A DNA stretch of 64,000 nucleotides from Isoetes taiwanensis (lineage: Eukaryota; Streptophyta; Lycopodiopsida; Isoetales; Isoetaceae): positions 801,452 to 865,451 of the forward strand of contig JAJEKV010000108.1 of assembly GCA_021234155.1 (NCBI GenBank). Direction: 5' to 3'. A program made the position numbers and the translations under genes. Shown one piece after another: positions 10,284-19,599 of this stretch. Every line of letters begins with the position of its first letter. Position 1 is the first letter of the stretch. The notes beneath the pieces were generated by a model. The model did no database searches. It was not told the DNA's origin and saw only the letters and a list, made by a program, of their open reading frames with translations.

Positions 10284-12206
10284 AACCATCATTCATTTAA
10301 ATCCGGAATATGTCATAATTTTTAGAATTTTGAATCTGGAGATTTCGTCGCGTTTTCTCAAATTTTTGCGTTTTTAGAAAACGCTTTTCCGCCAGCCCTC
10401 AAAAAATTCCCCAAAATTTTTCCTTTCTTTGCATTTTGGCTTTTCTCAAAGCAGCGTCGCCAATCATAAAAAATTCCTCCCACTTTTATATTTCTCTTTA
10501 CATTTCATTTTCGTCTTTGGTATTTGCCCCTAATAGCGGCGGCCCCAAAAGAGCAAAGCTTTGCTTCATTTTGTGGCTCGGGCTTTTGGTAAGTAGCCCT
10601 TTCCGGATGATTTTCTCATCGCTACACTCTTGCTGAGGTAAGTAGCCCTTCCAGGATGATTTGATGCTTGTATACAATATTCGACTTGGTGCTTGTTGAG
10701 CGAGGGGTATGGAGATAACAAAAGGGGTGCCGACAAAGCTTATTAAGTTTTCGATAATGGCGGGACTTCTATATCCTCAACTTGATTGCTAGTTTCTTCC
10801 TCTAACAGGTGGAGCTCATTTCGTCTATCTGCTGCAGAAGCGTGATGAAGCAAACGGGGACTTTAAAGAACGGACCCATGAGTTTCCCGCTCTCTATACT
10901 CTGCGGGGAGATGCATTTGCCATTTCGCAAAAAATAAGCCATTTAAGTGGCTCCTTCGGATAGATAGATGCGGCATGAATCATTTTTTTACGCCTCCAAG
11001 CTTAAGGATTTGTATAAAACCATCGGTTCGGCAATCTAAAGAAGAAGAAAAAAAATCGAGAGGCTTTGTGGTCACGCCTAGAGCCATCTTCCATTCGAGA
11101 AATTTAGTGGAAGCGTGTTTAAATCCGGATCTTTGGATTGGTACAGACTCATTCTTCACCACCATTCCTCCATGCAGCTCTGCGGGTATGGGCGAGCCCC
11201 ATAGCCTACATTGCATATACGCCATACCCATTGGCGAGCATCTCCATACCGCGTTTATTGGCGTAGCATCTTCCATACCCATCGGCGGAGATCTTAGTTC
11301 GTTCCTTGTAGCAGGCCTCTGTTTTTACGTAATAGCGACTAGAATTCAATCATGGCATGCCCCTTTGTAAAAATAAATACCGCTAAGGTTGAATCTTGGT
11401 GGCGGTGGGTAAGGACGCCAATCGAAGCTCTTGATAACATTTCTTCTTCTTCCTTGCCCAATGCGATTGCATATTTCTTTGGCGAGGGGATTCAAAGTGC
11501 CAATTCAAAGTGCCAAATTAGTTTCCAAGCATTCAAGCTAGCATTGTGAATAGCGTTGTAAAATTGGTTCAAAAGCCATAAGATGTTACTCCACTCTAAG
11601 ATGAAAGGCAAAAGCTCTGGCTGGAAAGGGTGAAGAAGTGGGAGTTTAGAACTCCAGGACTGGTTTGTTGTAAGTATATATTGAGAAATTGCGCCTTAGC
11701 GATTTAACCCAACGCCACTTATCAAAATTGTTTATTTTAAAGCATTTTATAGGAGCGTCACTTACGATTGTCCTCTTTTTTTATGTCTATTTTTAAAGTA
11801 TTTGGGAGGTTGGTCATACTAAAATTGTCTACTTTAAAGCATTTTGTAGGTCATCTCATTTTATTAATTGTATAGATATTCACATTTTATTGGCCTAAAT
11901 ACCATAACTCTAGATTTAAATTTGTTAAAAAGATGTGAATATTGAAGCAATATTATTTTTATGTATTCTAATATTTGCTTGATTTCGTTAAGTAAGTGGC
12001 TATTTTGTTGTGATGTTGTGATATTAATTTCAAGCAAATAAGTACCTTATTTAAAGTAAATATGAAAAAATAACTATATATGCAACATACACTACACTTT
12101 TTAAATGCCAAAAATAGAATTGAAAAAACACTAGATGACCTAAAAATAACGCTTATCTGGCGCGATTTTGGAACAGACATAATCCCAATTTAATTGAATG
12201 ATGGTT
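10284..12206. mobile_element. Nested inverted-repeat insert in the MULE, 1.92 kb
   Basis: Left end AACCATCATTCA.TTAAAT at 10,284 and right end ATTTAA.TGAATGATGGTT finishing at 12,206 are inverted copies, matching at about 28 of 33 positions through TATGTC. Both are flanked by ACAC (TTACAC if the first two terminal bases are shared), so a 4- to 8-bp target duplication is possible. The interior is AT-rich and differs sharply from the GC-rich blocks either side. It holds a 25-bp direct repeat (GTAAGTAGCCCTT at about 10,590 and 10,638), an 11-bp inverted pair around GCGTTTTC at 10,350-10,385, and an unrecognised 131-codon frame at 10,975-11,370. No transposase is seen, so it would be non-autonomous. 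Superfamily undetermined. Confidence 0.55.
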
Positions 12207-12379
12207 ACACTCATTGCTTGCCTGTACGCGAAGGCATATTGGTTCAACTACCAAATAATGAGGCGCGTCCCCCCTCGCATACTTTTACTATGCAATAGAA
12301 ACATTGTCATTGATTTAAATGCCATGTACCATCCACATCATCCGAAAGTGATCGGGTCAAATCGAGGCGGCGAGGTCGA

Positions 12380-15300
12380 CCCCTCTCCTCCCACGTGGCT
12401 GCGGGGGTTTAGCGTTACCGCAGGCTACACGGCGTGGCGTTGAAAAGTTACGCACCCGTGCTCCGCTTCTTGAGTTGCATAGCCCCTCGCGCATTGGGGC
12501 GTTTTCGGTGCGCCGCATCACGGAATGCCCTTAGGCGACGTCGCACCTCCGCAAGCAATGGAGCCAGGGTCTTCCTCGTCTATGTGTTCTTGGTTCATTA
12601 CCTCCGATGCGCCCGGTATTGCATTTCCTGCGCCCAACGCACCAGCGACTAACCACCAATCTCAACGTGTCTTCGTCCACTACAGTCTTAGGTGGCGCTT
12701 CGATGTCCGGAGCTCCGCTTCGTCAGGGATATAGCACCGAAGAGTTGGGGCGGTACCTAAAGAGAAACATATCTCCCGCTATGAGGTGCTTGCACCTTTG
12801 GGACATCACGGGACAAGTGCAATAGTCTTTGCATCATCAAAACCGTGATAGCGGACCCCATCATCGCCCGGGATGCGATGGAAAGTTCAACGGCCTCGTC
12901 GTCCACTTGTGATTGTGTTTGCATCTATCTCAAACCGTTGCAAAGAGATCTTGTGCACACGCCGTTTTGCGATAGGATTCGCGGTATCTGCCGAAGTCGA
13001 TTTTTGAAGCAAAGGGAAGGGAACGTGATTAGAATGGAGGAGCATTCTTAACTATGTGCTTTGCTAGAGACATACCTAGGCTCCAACGCTCCCTGCACCG
13101 CGTCAAAATTGTGCCTCCTGGGGGATCCTCACCATTTGGATATCCTACTAGCGAACAAATCAGAGTGTACATCCGCAGGTTAACCTTGCAACCCAAGGTT
13201 TGCACCTTCAACACCCTCCAATGGGCCTCCACGTAGTTGGTAGTGTCTATGTATCCATGGGGCCCAACCTGCGGTGTGGCCGCCATTTCCCTTCCCACAC
13301 GCCGCCCCACAACCAGTTGTGGGCAAGATAGCTGGGGATGCCAGGTGTATTGATGCACGTCAACTATGAAACGATATTTCTAATCAAAAGCTCGACAAAG
13401 ACACTTACTCGAAGATCTCGGCACTGTTACCATAGGCATTGTAGAAGTGATTTTCCAAGTGCTCATACCGCTCCAGGTCGGGCTCCAACATGAGATTAGA
13501 TAGCCTTTGCCAGACATCTTGGCGTATGAGCGGGTCTTGTATCCTCGGCATGAGGTTGTCACGCCATGCTCGCTTGCAATGGAACCAACAAGATATGACA
13601 CAGCCTGCTATCTGCACGGGCATTACATCTAAGAAAACGCAAATAGTGACAAGCAAAGTTCTTTACCTGCTCGCCGTGCTCGTTGAAACAGTATGGGTCG
13701 TTCACAACTGCCTCTTCTATGGCCACTCTCTCCTCTCCGTCCATGTCAATGGTGATGGACCTTGGCCTTACATGCCCCATCCGTTCAAAACACGTGTAAA
13801 GCTTTTCGTAATGCATTCTTTGTCTGCTGCGACCCCTTCTTATGTGTACACAGCATGTAGAAGACTGGATACCCAACCCCGCATGCAACTGGAACCACGG
13901 CTGCGTAGAGCGGTATCCGCCACATGTTGGTGCCGAATGTCGAATCGAGAGCCCACCCCGAGTTTTCGCTGTACTGTATCGCCGCCCTACGCATACTGTC
14001 ATCTTGTAGAACTAGGATCCATGGCGGTTAGGATCCGCGGCGTGAGAGACGAATGGCTGGTGGTAGAGGACCTTTTCGCATGTGCCCGGGCCTCTATGTT
14101 CTCCTCAAGGCTGTCGGTCGGCCATGCGCGCCACCGCCTCAAACATAGTCACGTTCGAGCCAAGGCAAGTGAGCGCGGGACATTTACAAGCCTAATTAGA
14201 CATGACATTCGCTTACCTAGCATTCGATATTTGTTGCACAGACGCCACACATCCTCCTGGCTCATTTCAAAACCGGGATATGTGACGCGGCATTCGACCA
14301 GAGTGGTCTCCTCCACGAGCATGGGACCCTTTGCCGCCATGTCCCCACACGGCCTTTGTCTTTGTTTCCACGTTTCTCATTAAGCGCGCAGCTCTTTCTA
14401 TCGATTAGGGTGAGGGTGGTAGAGACCATACCTCGGGCGCCCTGAATGGATCGTGCCGAAATGCACGCTGGCGGCGCAAATATCGAGGTCCTCCTTGCCC
14501 TCCTCGCATGACCATTGCCGTGTGTAATGCCGAAGCCTATCGTGCGACCACGCGTCACGTGACTCCTCAGAACACGCCTACCGAAGTTGTGGGCCCGCGC
14601 TGGGGTTCCTCCACCCGGTGGCGGGCAAAATCGTCCACCCTCATCTGCCGACCGCCGCCCCGGGTCACGATGCGTGTGGATGTGCACAAGAACCGGACGC
14701 GGTCTCCGGGCACCTCTCCCACTTTCGATGTCGATGCGGGCGGCGGTGCTAGTCTCATGTTGAGGGAAGTCATTATCCTTCATGTACATGCGAACCTTTT
14801 GCAATCTGCACCTTTCGTGCACCGGGTCCGTATTCGGCGGGATCCGGGTGCCTCGCTATGCCTCATCTCCCCGCGTGATCTTATTTCTTCTAGGGTCCTG
14901 CGTCTTCGACAAGTCTGGCCATTGGCAATGTGGCATCGCTGGCCACTAGATTGTTCAATCCTCTACCCAAGGCACACACTTATGTGGATGCGATCCCACC
15001 CTATGCAAATAGGAAACATGACCGACGACTCCCACATTATAGCCCCTCACGGTATTGCTCCCCACCGCCCCTCATATCTATGCCACTTTCGGAAAGAACA
15101 TGCCCATCTCGGTCTGCGTGGAAGAGGAGGAAAACTGGGTGCGATCCCGATGTCGCAAGGATACTGAGGAGGTCTACCGCCGTTGTGAAGCAATCATAAG
15201 ATCATATGTCGCTTTCAAGAACACATACCCATGGACACGAACCGGGCCCGTTTCGCTTAAGCCACCGCGACGGATCGGGATACATCCGAACCACCTCCCG

Positions 15301-15463
15301 CACAACATTGGAACCACCGGGGCCACGAGGTGCACTTGTGGCAACGGACAGTGTAGAGCAATCGGCATCTGATTGGTCAGATGCCTCCTTCCCAATAGTC
15401 GCTATTGCCATCATCTAAAAGCTCGCTCAAAGAGCCCTCATCCTCATAATCTGAATCCGACAT
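12380..15463 (-). CDS. MULE transposase (DDE, CxxH type), several exons, with frame breaks
   Basis: Start is taken at 15,463: the ATG opens an acidic N-terminus (MSDSDYEDEGSLSELLDDG) and follows a TATA-like module shared with the next gene upstream. The catalytic core is at 13,030-14,370: FEMSQEDVWRLCNK near 14,260, LQDDSMRRAAIQYSENSGW, first Asp in ALDSTFGTN (13,939-13,947), GYPVFYMLCTHKKGSQQT, second Asp in SITIDMDGEER (13,739-13,750), the CxxH motif CWFHCKRAW (13,576-13,590), and the Glu-bearing TTNYVEAHWRVLK (13,207-13,243). These are Mutator-family hallmarks. GT/AG introns are visible at about 13,666-13,610 and from a GTAAGT donor at 13,405. Single-base indels break the frame, for example TTTT for TTT near 13,790. 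The C-terminal part, where a zinc-binding SWIM domain would be expected, is degraded and its end is approximate. It binds and cuts the element ends, presumably at the palindrome-rich termini. Confidence 0.8.
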
Positions 15464-15612
15464 TCTAACAAACCCTATCAAACAAGCTGCACTATGCCGG
15501 GGAGAACTCGGGAACTACGAAGGCGGATCGCTTAAGCGCTCCTTTCACGCATATGGTAGCCCCGCAGGCTTGTTTTATATTGAATGCAAAATCGCTTAAG
15601 CGATTTTCAAAT
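15463..15612 (-). promoter_or_regulatory. Promoter module of the MULE transposase
   Basis: On the minus strand, upstream of the ATG at 15,463, come in order a 20-bp palindrome (15,588-15,607), the TATA-like CAATATAAAA at about 15,580, a half-palindrome near 15,530, and GCAGCTTGTTTGATAGGGT just before the start codon. The same order recurs upstream of the 166-residue gene. Confidence 0.55.
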
Positions 15613-15987
15613 TTTTTATTTTTTTTTTCCTCTTACTTTCGGCGCTGACAGACGTTGTCTTCGAAAATCGTTTAAGCGATTTTCTATATTTTTGGGCGTG
15701 TCATTGTCGACAGGTGACACATTAAAAATCGCTTTTTAAGCGATTTTCAAAAATTTTTTTTTTTTTTCCTCTTGCTTTCGGCACTGTATATGCTTTTATA
15801 ATGAAATTGAGTGAAAATACTTATGTACACTGACCACGAAAATAAATAGATGTCAAAAATTTTTGGTATTACTTTCAAATGTTTGGTATTCTTTTACATG
15901 AAGAAAATACATAGGTCTTTCAAGACATGGCTAATTCAAACAAACATACTACATAATAGACAACATATAATAGAAAAGACCAAAGCT

Positions 15988-16488
15988 TCACTCTATGCCC
16001 ACTTCAGCCTCGATGAGATCCTCCATATCGAACTCATCAATATGTCTTCGACTGTACAGATCCAGCCAATCATCCAACTTCTTGATAGAATGACCACTGC
16101 TGACGATGAGCTTGGTTACCATAGCCCCGCATTGTCTTTTTTGCTTCTTGTAAAGCTTCTTAAACAGAGGTCGGAACGTATTGTGCATCCAAACGTCCTC
16201 CATTTTCAGCAGCCTTTTCAGTGCCTTTGCCCTGTAAATAAAGCGTTTCAAAGATATGAGGCACTCCTCCAGCTCCACCCTACTGAGTTGTTCCTCGTCG
16301 CCATTCCTTATCAACCCATCGCCTTGGAGGAGCTTCGTGAATTGGGCGCTAACTTCTCTCGTTCGGATCTGGCTCATCTCGTTTTGTACCTCCACCTGCA
16401 ACTGATTCGCATGGGCTAAGATTGGCCCACTAATATGAGACTGCATTTCGGTGATGGTGTGTCCCCGTCTGCGCCTTGTGTCGGCCAT
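15988..16488 (-). CDS. 166-residue unrecognised accessory protein of the MULE, intact
   Basis: A clean frame starting MADTRRRRGHTITEMQSH at 16,488 and ending in GIE at 15,988. A longer start 42 bases upstream exists, but the chosen ATG follows the conserved leader. The protein is highly charged and predicted helical: a basic N-terminus, heptad-like Leu/Ile spacing (QLQVEVQNEMSQIRTREVSA), a Lys/Arg-rich middle (FRPLFKKLYKKQKRQC) and an acidic tail (DEFDMEDLIEAEVGIE). No catalytic motif is seen. It sits between the small proline-rich gene and the transposase, all on the minus strand, each behind a palindrome and a TATA-like module. A DNA-binding or transposase-partner role is inference from charge and context. 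It is the best-preserved gene of the element. Confidence 0.65.
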   Translation of the reverse strand: MADTRRRRGHTITEMQSHISGPILAHANQLQVEVQNEMSQIRTREVSAQFTKLLQGDGLIRNGDEEQLSRVELEECLISLKRFIYRAKALKRLLKMEDVWMHNTFRPLFKKLYKKQKRQCGAMVTKLIVSSGHSIKKLDDWLDLYSRRHIDEFDMEDLIEAEVGIE

Positions 16489-16690
16489 TTTGAGTGTTCT
16501 GAGATGAATGTAAGAGAGCACGAGGAGCAAAAACCCTATAATCTTACCCTATCAAACAAGCTGCAAAAACGAGGAGCAAAAACCCTATATTCTTACCCTA
16601 TCGCGAATCGCTTAAGCATTTCCTTTCCGGATTTTGGAACACACGCAGCTTATTTTATATTGAATTGAAAATCGCTCGCTTAAGCGATTT
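16488..16690 (-). promoter_or_regulatory. Promoter module of the 166-residue MULE gene
   Basis: On the minus strand this has a palindrome near 16,668-16,693, CAATATAAAATAAGC near 16,650, a half-palindrome near 16,605, a direct repeat of ATAGGGTTTTTGCTCCTCG (near 16,530 and 16,580), and GCAGCTTGTTTGATAGGGT near 16,560. It closely matches the module upstream of the transposase. Confidence 0.55.
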
Positions 16691-16790
16691 TCAATTTTTT
16701 TTTTTTTTTTTTCCCCTCTTACTTTCGGCAATGTATATGCTTTCATAATCAAATTGAGTGTACTACTTTTTTCCCATTCATAAAAGCAAA

Positions 16791-17125
16791 TTACACATTG
16801 TCTTTGTCCATCCCGAGGACGTGACAATTTGATGCAACCATTTGCATCATTATCTGCACATTTAACATCGTTTCATCTCTGTTTGGCTCGTTGAGCCATT
16901 CTACCAGTCGATCACGCAGGAACGCCCGACGTTAAAGCGGATGACAAGCTCCCTTTCACTCATTCTGCGACGATGGTGAAAGGAGCTAAGGCATGGGGGT
17001 TCTTTGTCCCTTGGAGGAGGAGCAGGGGATTGCCGATGATGTCCCTGAGGAGGAGGAGGAGGAGGATTACATTGGTAGAAGGGACATATCGTGCCCGACG
17101 GCCTTTAATCTTTTTGTCGGACCAT
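16791..17125 (-). CDS. Small proline-rich accessory protein of the MULE, damaged
   Basis: From an ATG at 17,125 the frame reads MVRQKD, an in-frame stop, then TICPFYQCN, a run of six prolines encoded by a CCT repeat, further proline-rich sequence (PAPPPRDKEPP), and SERELVIRFNV. After one extra base near 16,930 it continues AFLRDRLVEWLNEPNRDET and LNVQIMMQMVASNCHV, stopping at 16,791. About 111 residues in total. The palindrome at 17,197 and a CAATATAAAA box at about 17,185 lie upstream, as for the other two minus-strand genes. The mixture of a low-complexity proline-rich N-terminus and a helical C-terminus is not one I recognise. One stop and one shift mean it is damaged in this copy or mis-sequenced. 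Confidence 0.45.
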
Positions 17126-17220
17126 TTTAACAAGATGGGCAGGGAGACTAGAGGCGCTCTTTGACGCATATGGCAAGCTGTTTTTATATTGAATAGAAAA
17201 TCGCTTAAGCGATTTTCCAA
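17125..17220 (-). promoter_or_regulatory. Promoter module of the proline-rich MULE gene
   Basis: The minus strand carries a perfect palindrome at about 17,197-17,217 followed by CAATATAAAAACAGC and CATATGCGTCAAAGAGCGC. The same CATATGCGTGAAAGGAGCGC follows the TATA-like box of the transposase, so these modules are copies of each other. Confidence 0.5.
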
Positions 17221-17664
17221 TTTTTTTTTTTGCTTATTTTCCGGGGGCCGTGGACAAGAAAGACGACCTTAAAAATCGCTTTTAAGCGATTTTCAAATTT
17301 TTTTTTCCTCTTACTTTCGGCGCTGACAGACGTAGACTTCGAAAATCGCTTAAGTGATTTTCTATTTTTTTTCATTTTCACCTGGGCAGGCGATCGCTGA
17401 CGGACGCTGACAGCCGAAAATCGCTTAAGCGATTTCCGATTTTTTTCACTGGCAGCGATCACGACGGACGACGATAGAAAATTGCTTAAGCGATTTTCGA
17501 TTTTTATTTAAAACCACCTGGAGATGTGAGCCTAGTTTCCGGTAACGGAAAACGAAAATCGCTTAGGCGATTTTCACCTTCCCCGTTTGAAAATCGCTTA
17601 AGCGATTTTCGCAACTTCCCCAAAATCGCTTAAGCGATTTTCCCTAAATCGCTTAAGCGATTTT

Positions 17665-17706
17665 CGTCCGCGCGAGACCCCGATTTCGGGAGCCAAAGAA
17701 GGCACC
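17665..17706 (-). repeat. Right terminal inverted repeat of the MULE
   Basis: Reverse complement begins GGTGCCTTCTTTGGCTCCC and continues GAAATCGGGGTC, matching the left end. The right copy of the 11-bp duplication follows at 17,707-17,717. Confidence 0.85.
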
Positions 17707-17717
17707 GGTTATTAACC

Positions 17718-18818
17718 GCACACAAGGAGTCCATCACCACTTTGAATTATTACACAAGTGCAAGCTCATGATTTTGGAATTTCTTAGCTACTTTAGTAGT
17801 ACCTTTTTAACAAGAGACCATTTAGAATGGCATTATGCTTATCCTTATTCAAAAGATATTTAATATTTATTTGAATGTGTGGGGTTGGATCCAGTATTAA
17901 CACATTTAAAAATCCAATGCCTACTTAATAGAACATTATGTCTGTTTGGATAAACAAACCATAGATGGGGGAAACAATTATTAGACCAAGGTTTGTTTAT
18001 CTTGCAATTCCATAGAGCTTGAACTACAAGTACAACAAGTAATGCTTCATTGTAATATACATGGACAAATTGGAACTACTACACATCATAGATGGGGGAT
18101 CGGATTATTAGACCAAAGATTGTTTATCTTGCACTTCCATCTCTTTCTCTTGCTTCCTTGATGTGATCTTGTTCCTAGTCATTGAGGCATCACTTAATCA
18201 ATGATTTTTCCACAAAGAAGCAAGTTGAATGACATATAAACTCATCGCCTTATAATAAAGGTTTTCTATGTTTTGTGTATGACGTATCTCAATTCTATAG
18301 ATACATTCTTGTCTCAAGTTATCCAAGTTTGAAAACTCATTGCTAGTGTGGCATTATCAAAATATGAAAACCATTGTTATACAAAATTGGGCATTGCAAA
18401 GCATGCTATATCGTCATTCCAACTTCTAAAATATCCTTATAATCAAACTAGAAAACCAACCACTAGGACAAAGTTTGAATAATGTTAAACGTGAAACAAT
18501 AATCTCATGATCAACAACACTATAATTTTGTCTATATTGGTTTGCAAACTTAATAAAGCCTTAACAGAAGGCCTTCCACATAGTTGGCGGTGTAACAAGG
18601 TGACACCACTTTTTTTTTTTTTGGGGGGTGAATTCGGGAATTACAGAACTATAATGGTAATGGTGAGTAGTGGGATGGCGAAATGGTATAGCAAAGAAAT
18701 AAAAATGAAATTGGCAGATTAAACAGAAAGGAATAGCAAACATGCAAAAGAACAAGGTGGTTCGCACCAAATCACTCAACAATAGACCACTTGGTAACAC
18801 CGAGGGTAATAATAGAAC
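17718..18818. other. AT-rich non-coding stretch
   Basis: No gene seen. A direct repeat of about 50 bp (ATTAGACCAA and TTGTTTATCTTGCA) occurs near 17,965-18,012 and 18,090-18,142. Confidence 0.5.
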
Positions 18819-19513
18819 GAACTGCAGTTTTGTGAAATTCCGGAATATTCGATGTTTGTTTACTTTAGGTATTTTAGGTTTATAGGTGTTCCGGTGGGCA
18901 CAAACTACGCCAAGCCCACTCAAAGAGTATTTTCCATTTCATTTGAGCGGTCGGCCGTGGCAAAGGCGCAAAATAAGGATCATTCGCGGCCGTGGCATTT
19001 GGCCGGGCAGATCATTGGGGCATTCTGATCATTGATCATTCGGGGATCATTCGCAGATCGGCAGGGCATTCAAGAGCAGGGCGTTCAAGAGCAGAGAAGG
19101 GCATTCAAGAGCAGATCATTCGACCGCAGATCATTCGCCTTGTTTCAAGCCTCAAGATTCGGCCCGCCAGGCCGCTTCAAGCGCTTGCCGCTTTGCACGC
19201 ACAGATCGGAAGGCAAAAGAAGAAGGGTTTCCATGATCCGGCAAAAGAAGAAGGCAAAAGAAGGGCTATACATGATCCGGCAAAAGAAGAAGGCAAAAGA
19301 AGAAGGCAAAAGAAGGGCTATACATGATCCGGCCGTTTTGCTTCTGGATGAGGCCACATCAGGCCTGGATTCAGCAGATCAGAGCAGGTTCCGGAAAACT
19401 CCTTCTTCAACGATTGTAGATATTGAAGGGCCGAGAAAACACCCAAAATCGCAAAAAAAAATACCAAGAAACACGCCAAGATCCAAGAACAGAATTTCAC
19501 AAAACTGCGGTTC
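18819..19513. mobile_element. Small inverted-repeat element carrying a gene fragment, 695 bp
   Basis: A 22-bp inverted repeat with one mismatch (core GCAGTTTTGTGAAATTC) lies at 18,819-18,840 and 19,492-19,513. Between them are runs of GATCATTCG and GCATTCAAGAGCA repeats (18,955-19,140), a GGCAAAAGAAGAA minisatellite (19,208-19,325) and a scrap of an ABCG-type transporter. No transposase is present and no clear target duplication is seen. Confidence 0.45.
19328..19390 (+). pseudogene. ABCG-type transporter fragment
   Basis: The translation AVLLLDEATSGLDSADQ matches the Walker B, catalytic Glu and D-loop region (LLDEATSGLDS) of ABC transporters, with the wording typical of plant ABCG proteins. 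Only about 20 residues are present, without Walker A or membrane segments, so this is a captured or stranded fragment. Confidence 0.7.
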
Positions 19514-19526
19514 ACGTTTGGTAGCC

Positions 19527-19583
19527 GGCCGGATTTCGGGGTTTGCCTGCCGGTTTACCGGCCGGAAACCCCTCAATCCGGCC
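19527..19583. repeat. Hairpin with 18-bp GC-rich arms
   Basis: GGCCGGATTTCGGGGTTT at 19,527-19,544 is inverted at 19,566-19,583 with two mismatches, around a loop with GCCGGTTTACCGGC. It may be the remnant of a small folded element. Confidence 0.6.
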
Positions 19584-19599
19584 AGTTACCTAGAACATA

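Larger units (their letters stand above)
15520..17668. repeat. Right subterminal palindrome array of the MULE
   Basis: The perfect palindrome AAAATCGCTTAAGCGATTTT or a one- to four-base variant occurs about 15 times, near 15,526 (half), 15,588, 15,664, 15,722, 16,603, 16,668, 17,197, 17,268, 17,341, 17,413, 17,476, 17,553, 17,588, 17,621 and 17,643. Variation is mostly in the central spacer or in one arm. Density rises towards the right end, with spacings of 20-75 bp in the last 500 bp. Copies lie between the genes and upstream of their starts, so they could serve both as transposase sites and as regulatory sites. Confidence 0.9.
6832..17717. mobile_element. Giant Mutator-like DNA transposon (MULE), 10.86 kb, complete ends
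   Basis: The element proper runs 6,843-17,706 and is bracketed by an identical 11-bp direct repeat, GGTTATTAACC, at 6,832-6,842 and 17,707-17,717, a length typical of Mutator target-site duplications. Both ends carry inverted termini of about 40 bp: GGTCTTTTTGGCTCCC on the left and GGTGCCTTCTTTGGCTCCC on the right, continuing through ATCGGGGTC. Inside lie palindrome arrays near both ends (about 3 copies left, about 15 right), a minus-strand transposase with DDE and CxxH motifs, two further minus-strand genes, a GC-rich plus-strand coding half, and a nested inverted-repeat insert at 10.3-12.2 kb. The interior coding blocks are clearly more GC-rich than the AT-rich flanks. Superfamily assignment rests on transposase motifs plus duplication length. 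Frame breaks in the transposase mean this copy may no longer be active. Confidence 0.85.

Noticed and set aside
13490-14383. Plus-strand frame of 297 codons
   Set aside because: It is antisense to the transposase core, which carries the recognisable DDE and CxxH motifs on the minus strand.
15520-17668. CRISPR-like array (repeated palindromes with spacers)
   Set aside because: Repeat spacing is irregular, spacers contain genes, and the context is a plant nuclear transposon.
6832-17717. piggyBac or hAT classification of the large element (TTAA or 8-bp duplications)
   Set aside because: TTAA does not flank both ends, the best direct repeat is 11 bp, and the transposase motifs are Mutator-like.
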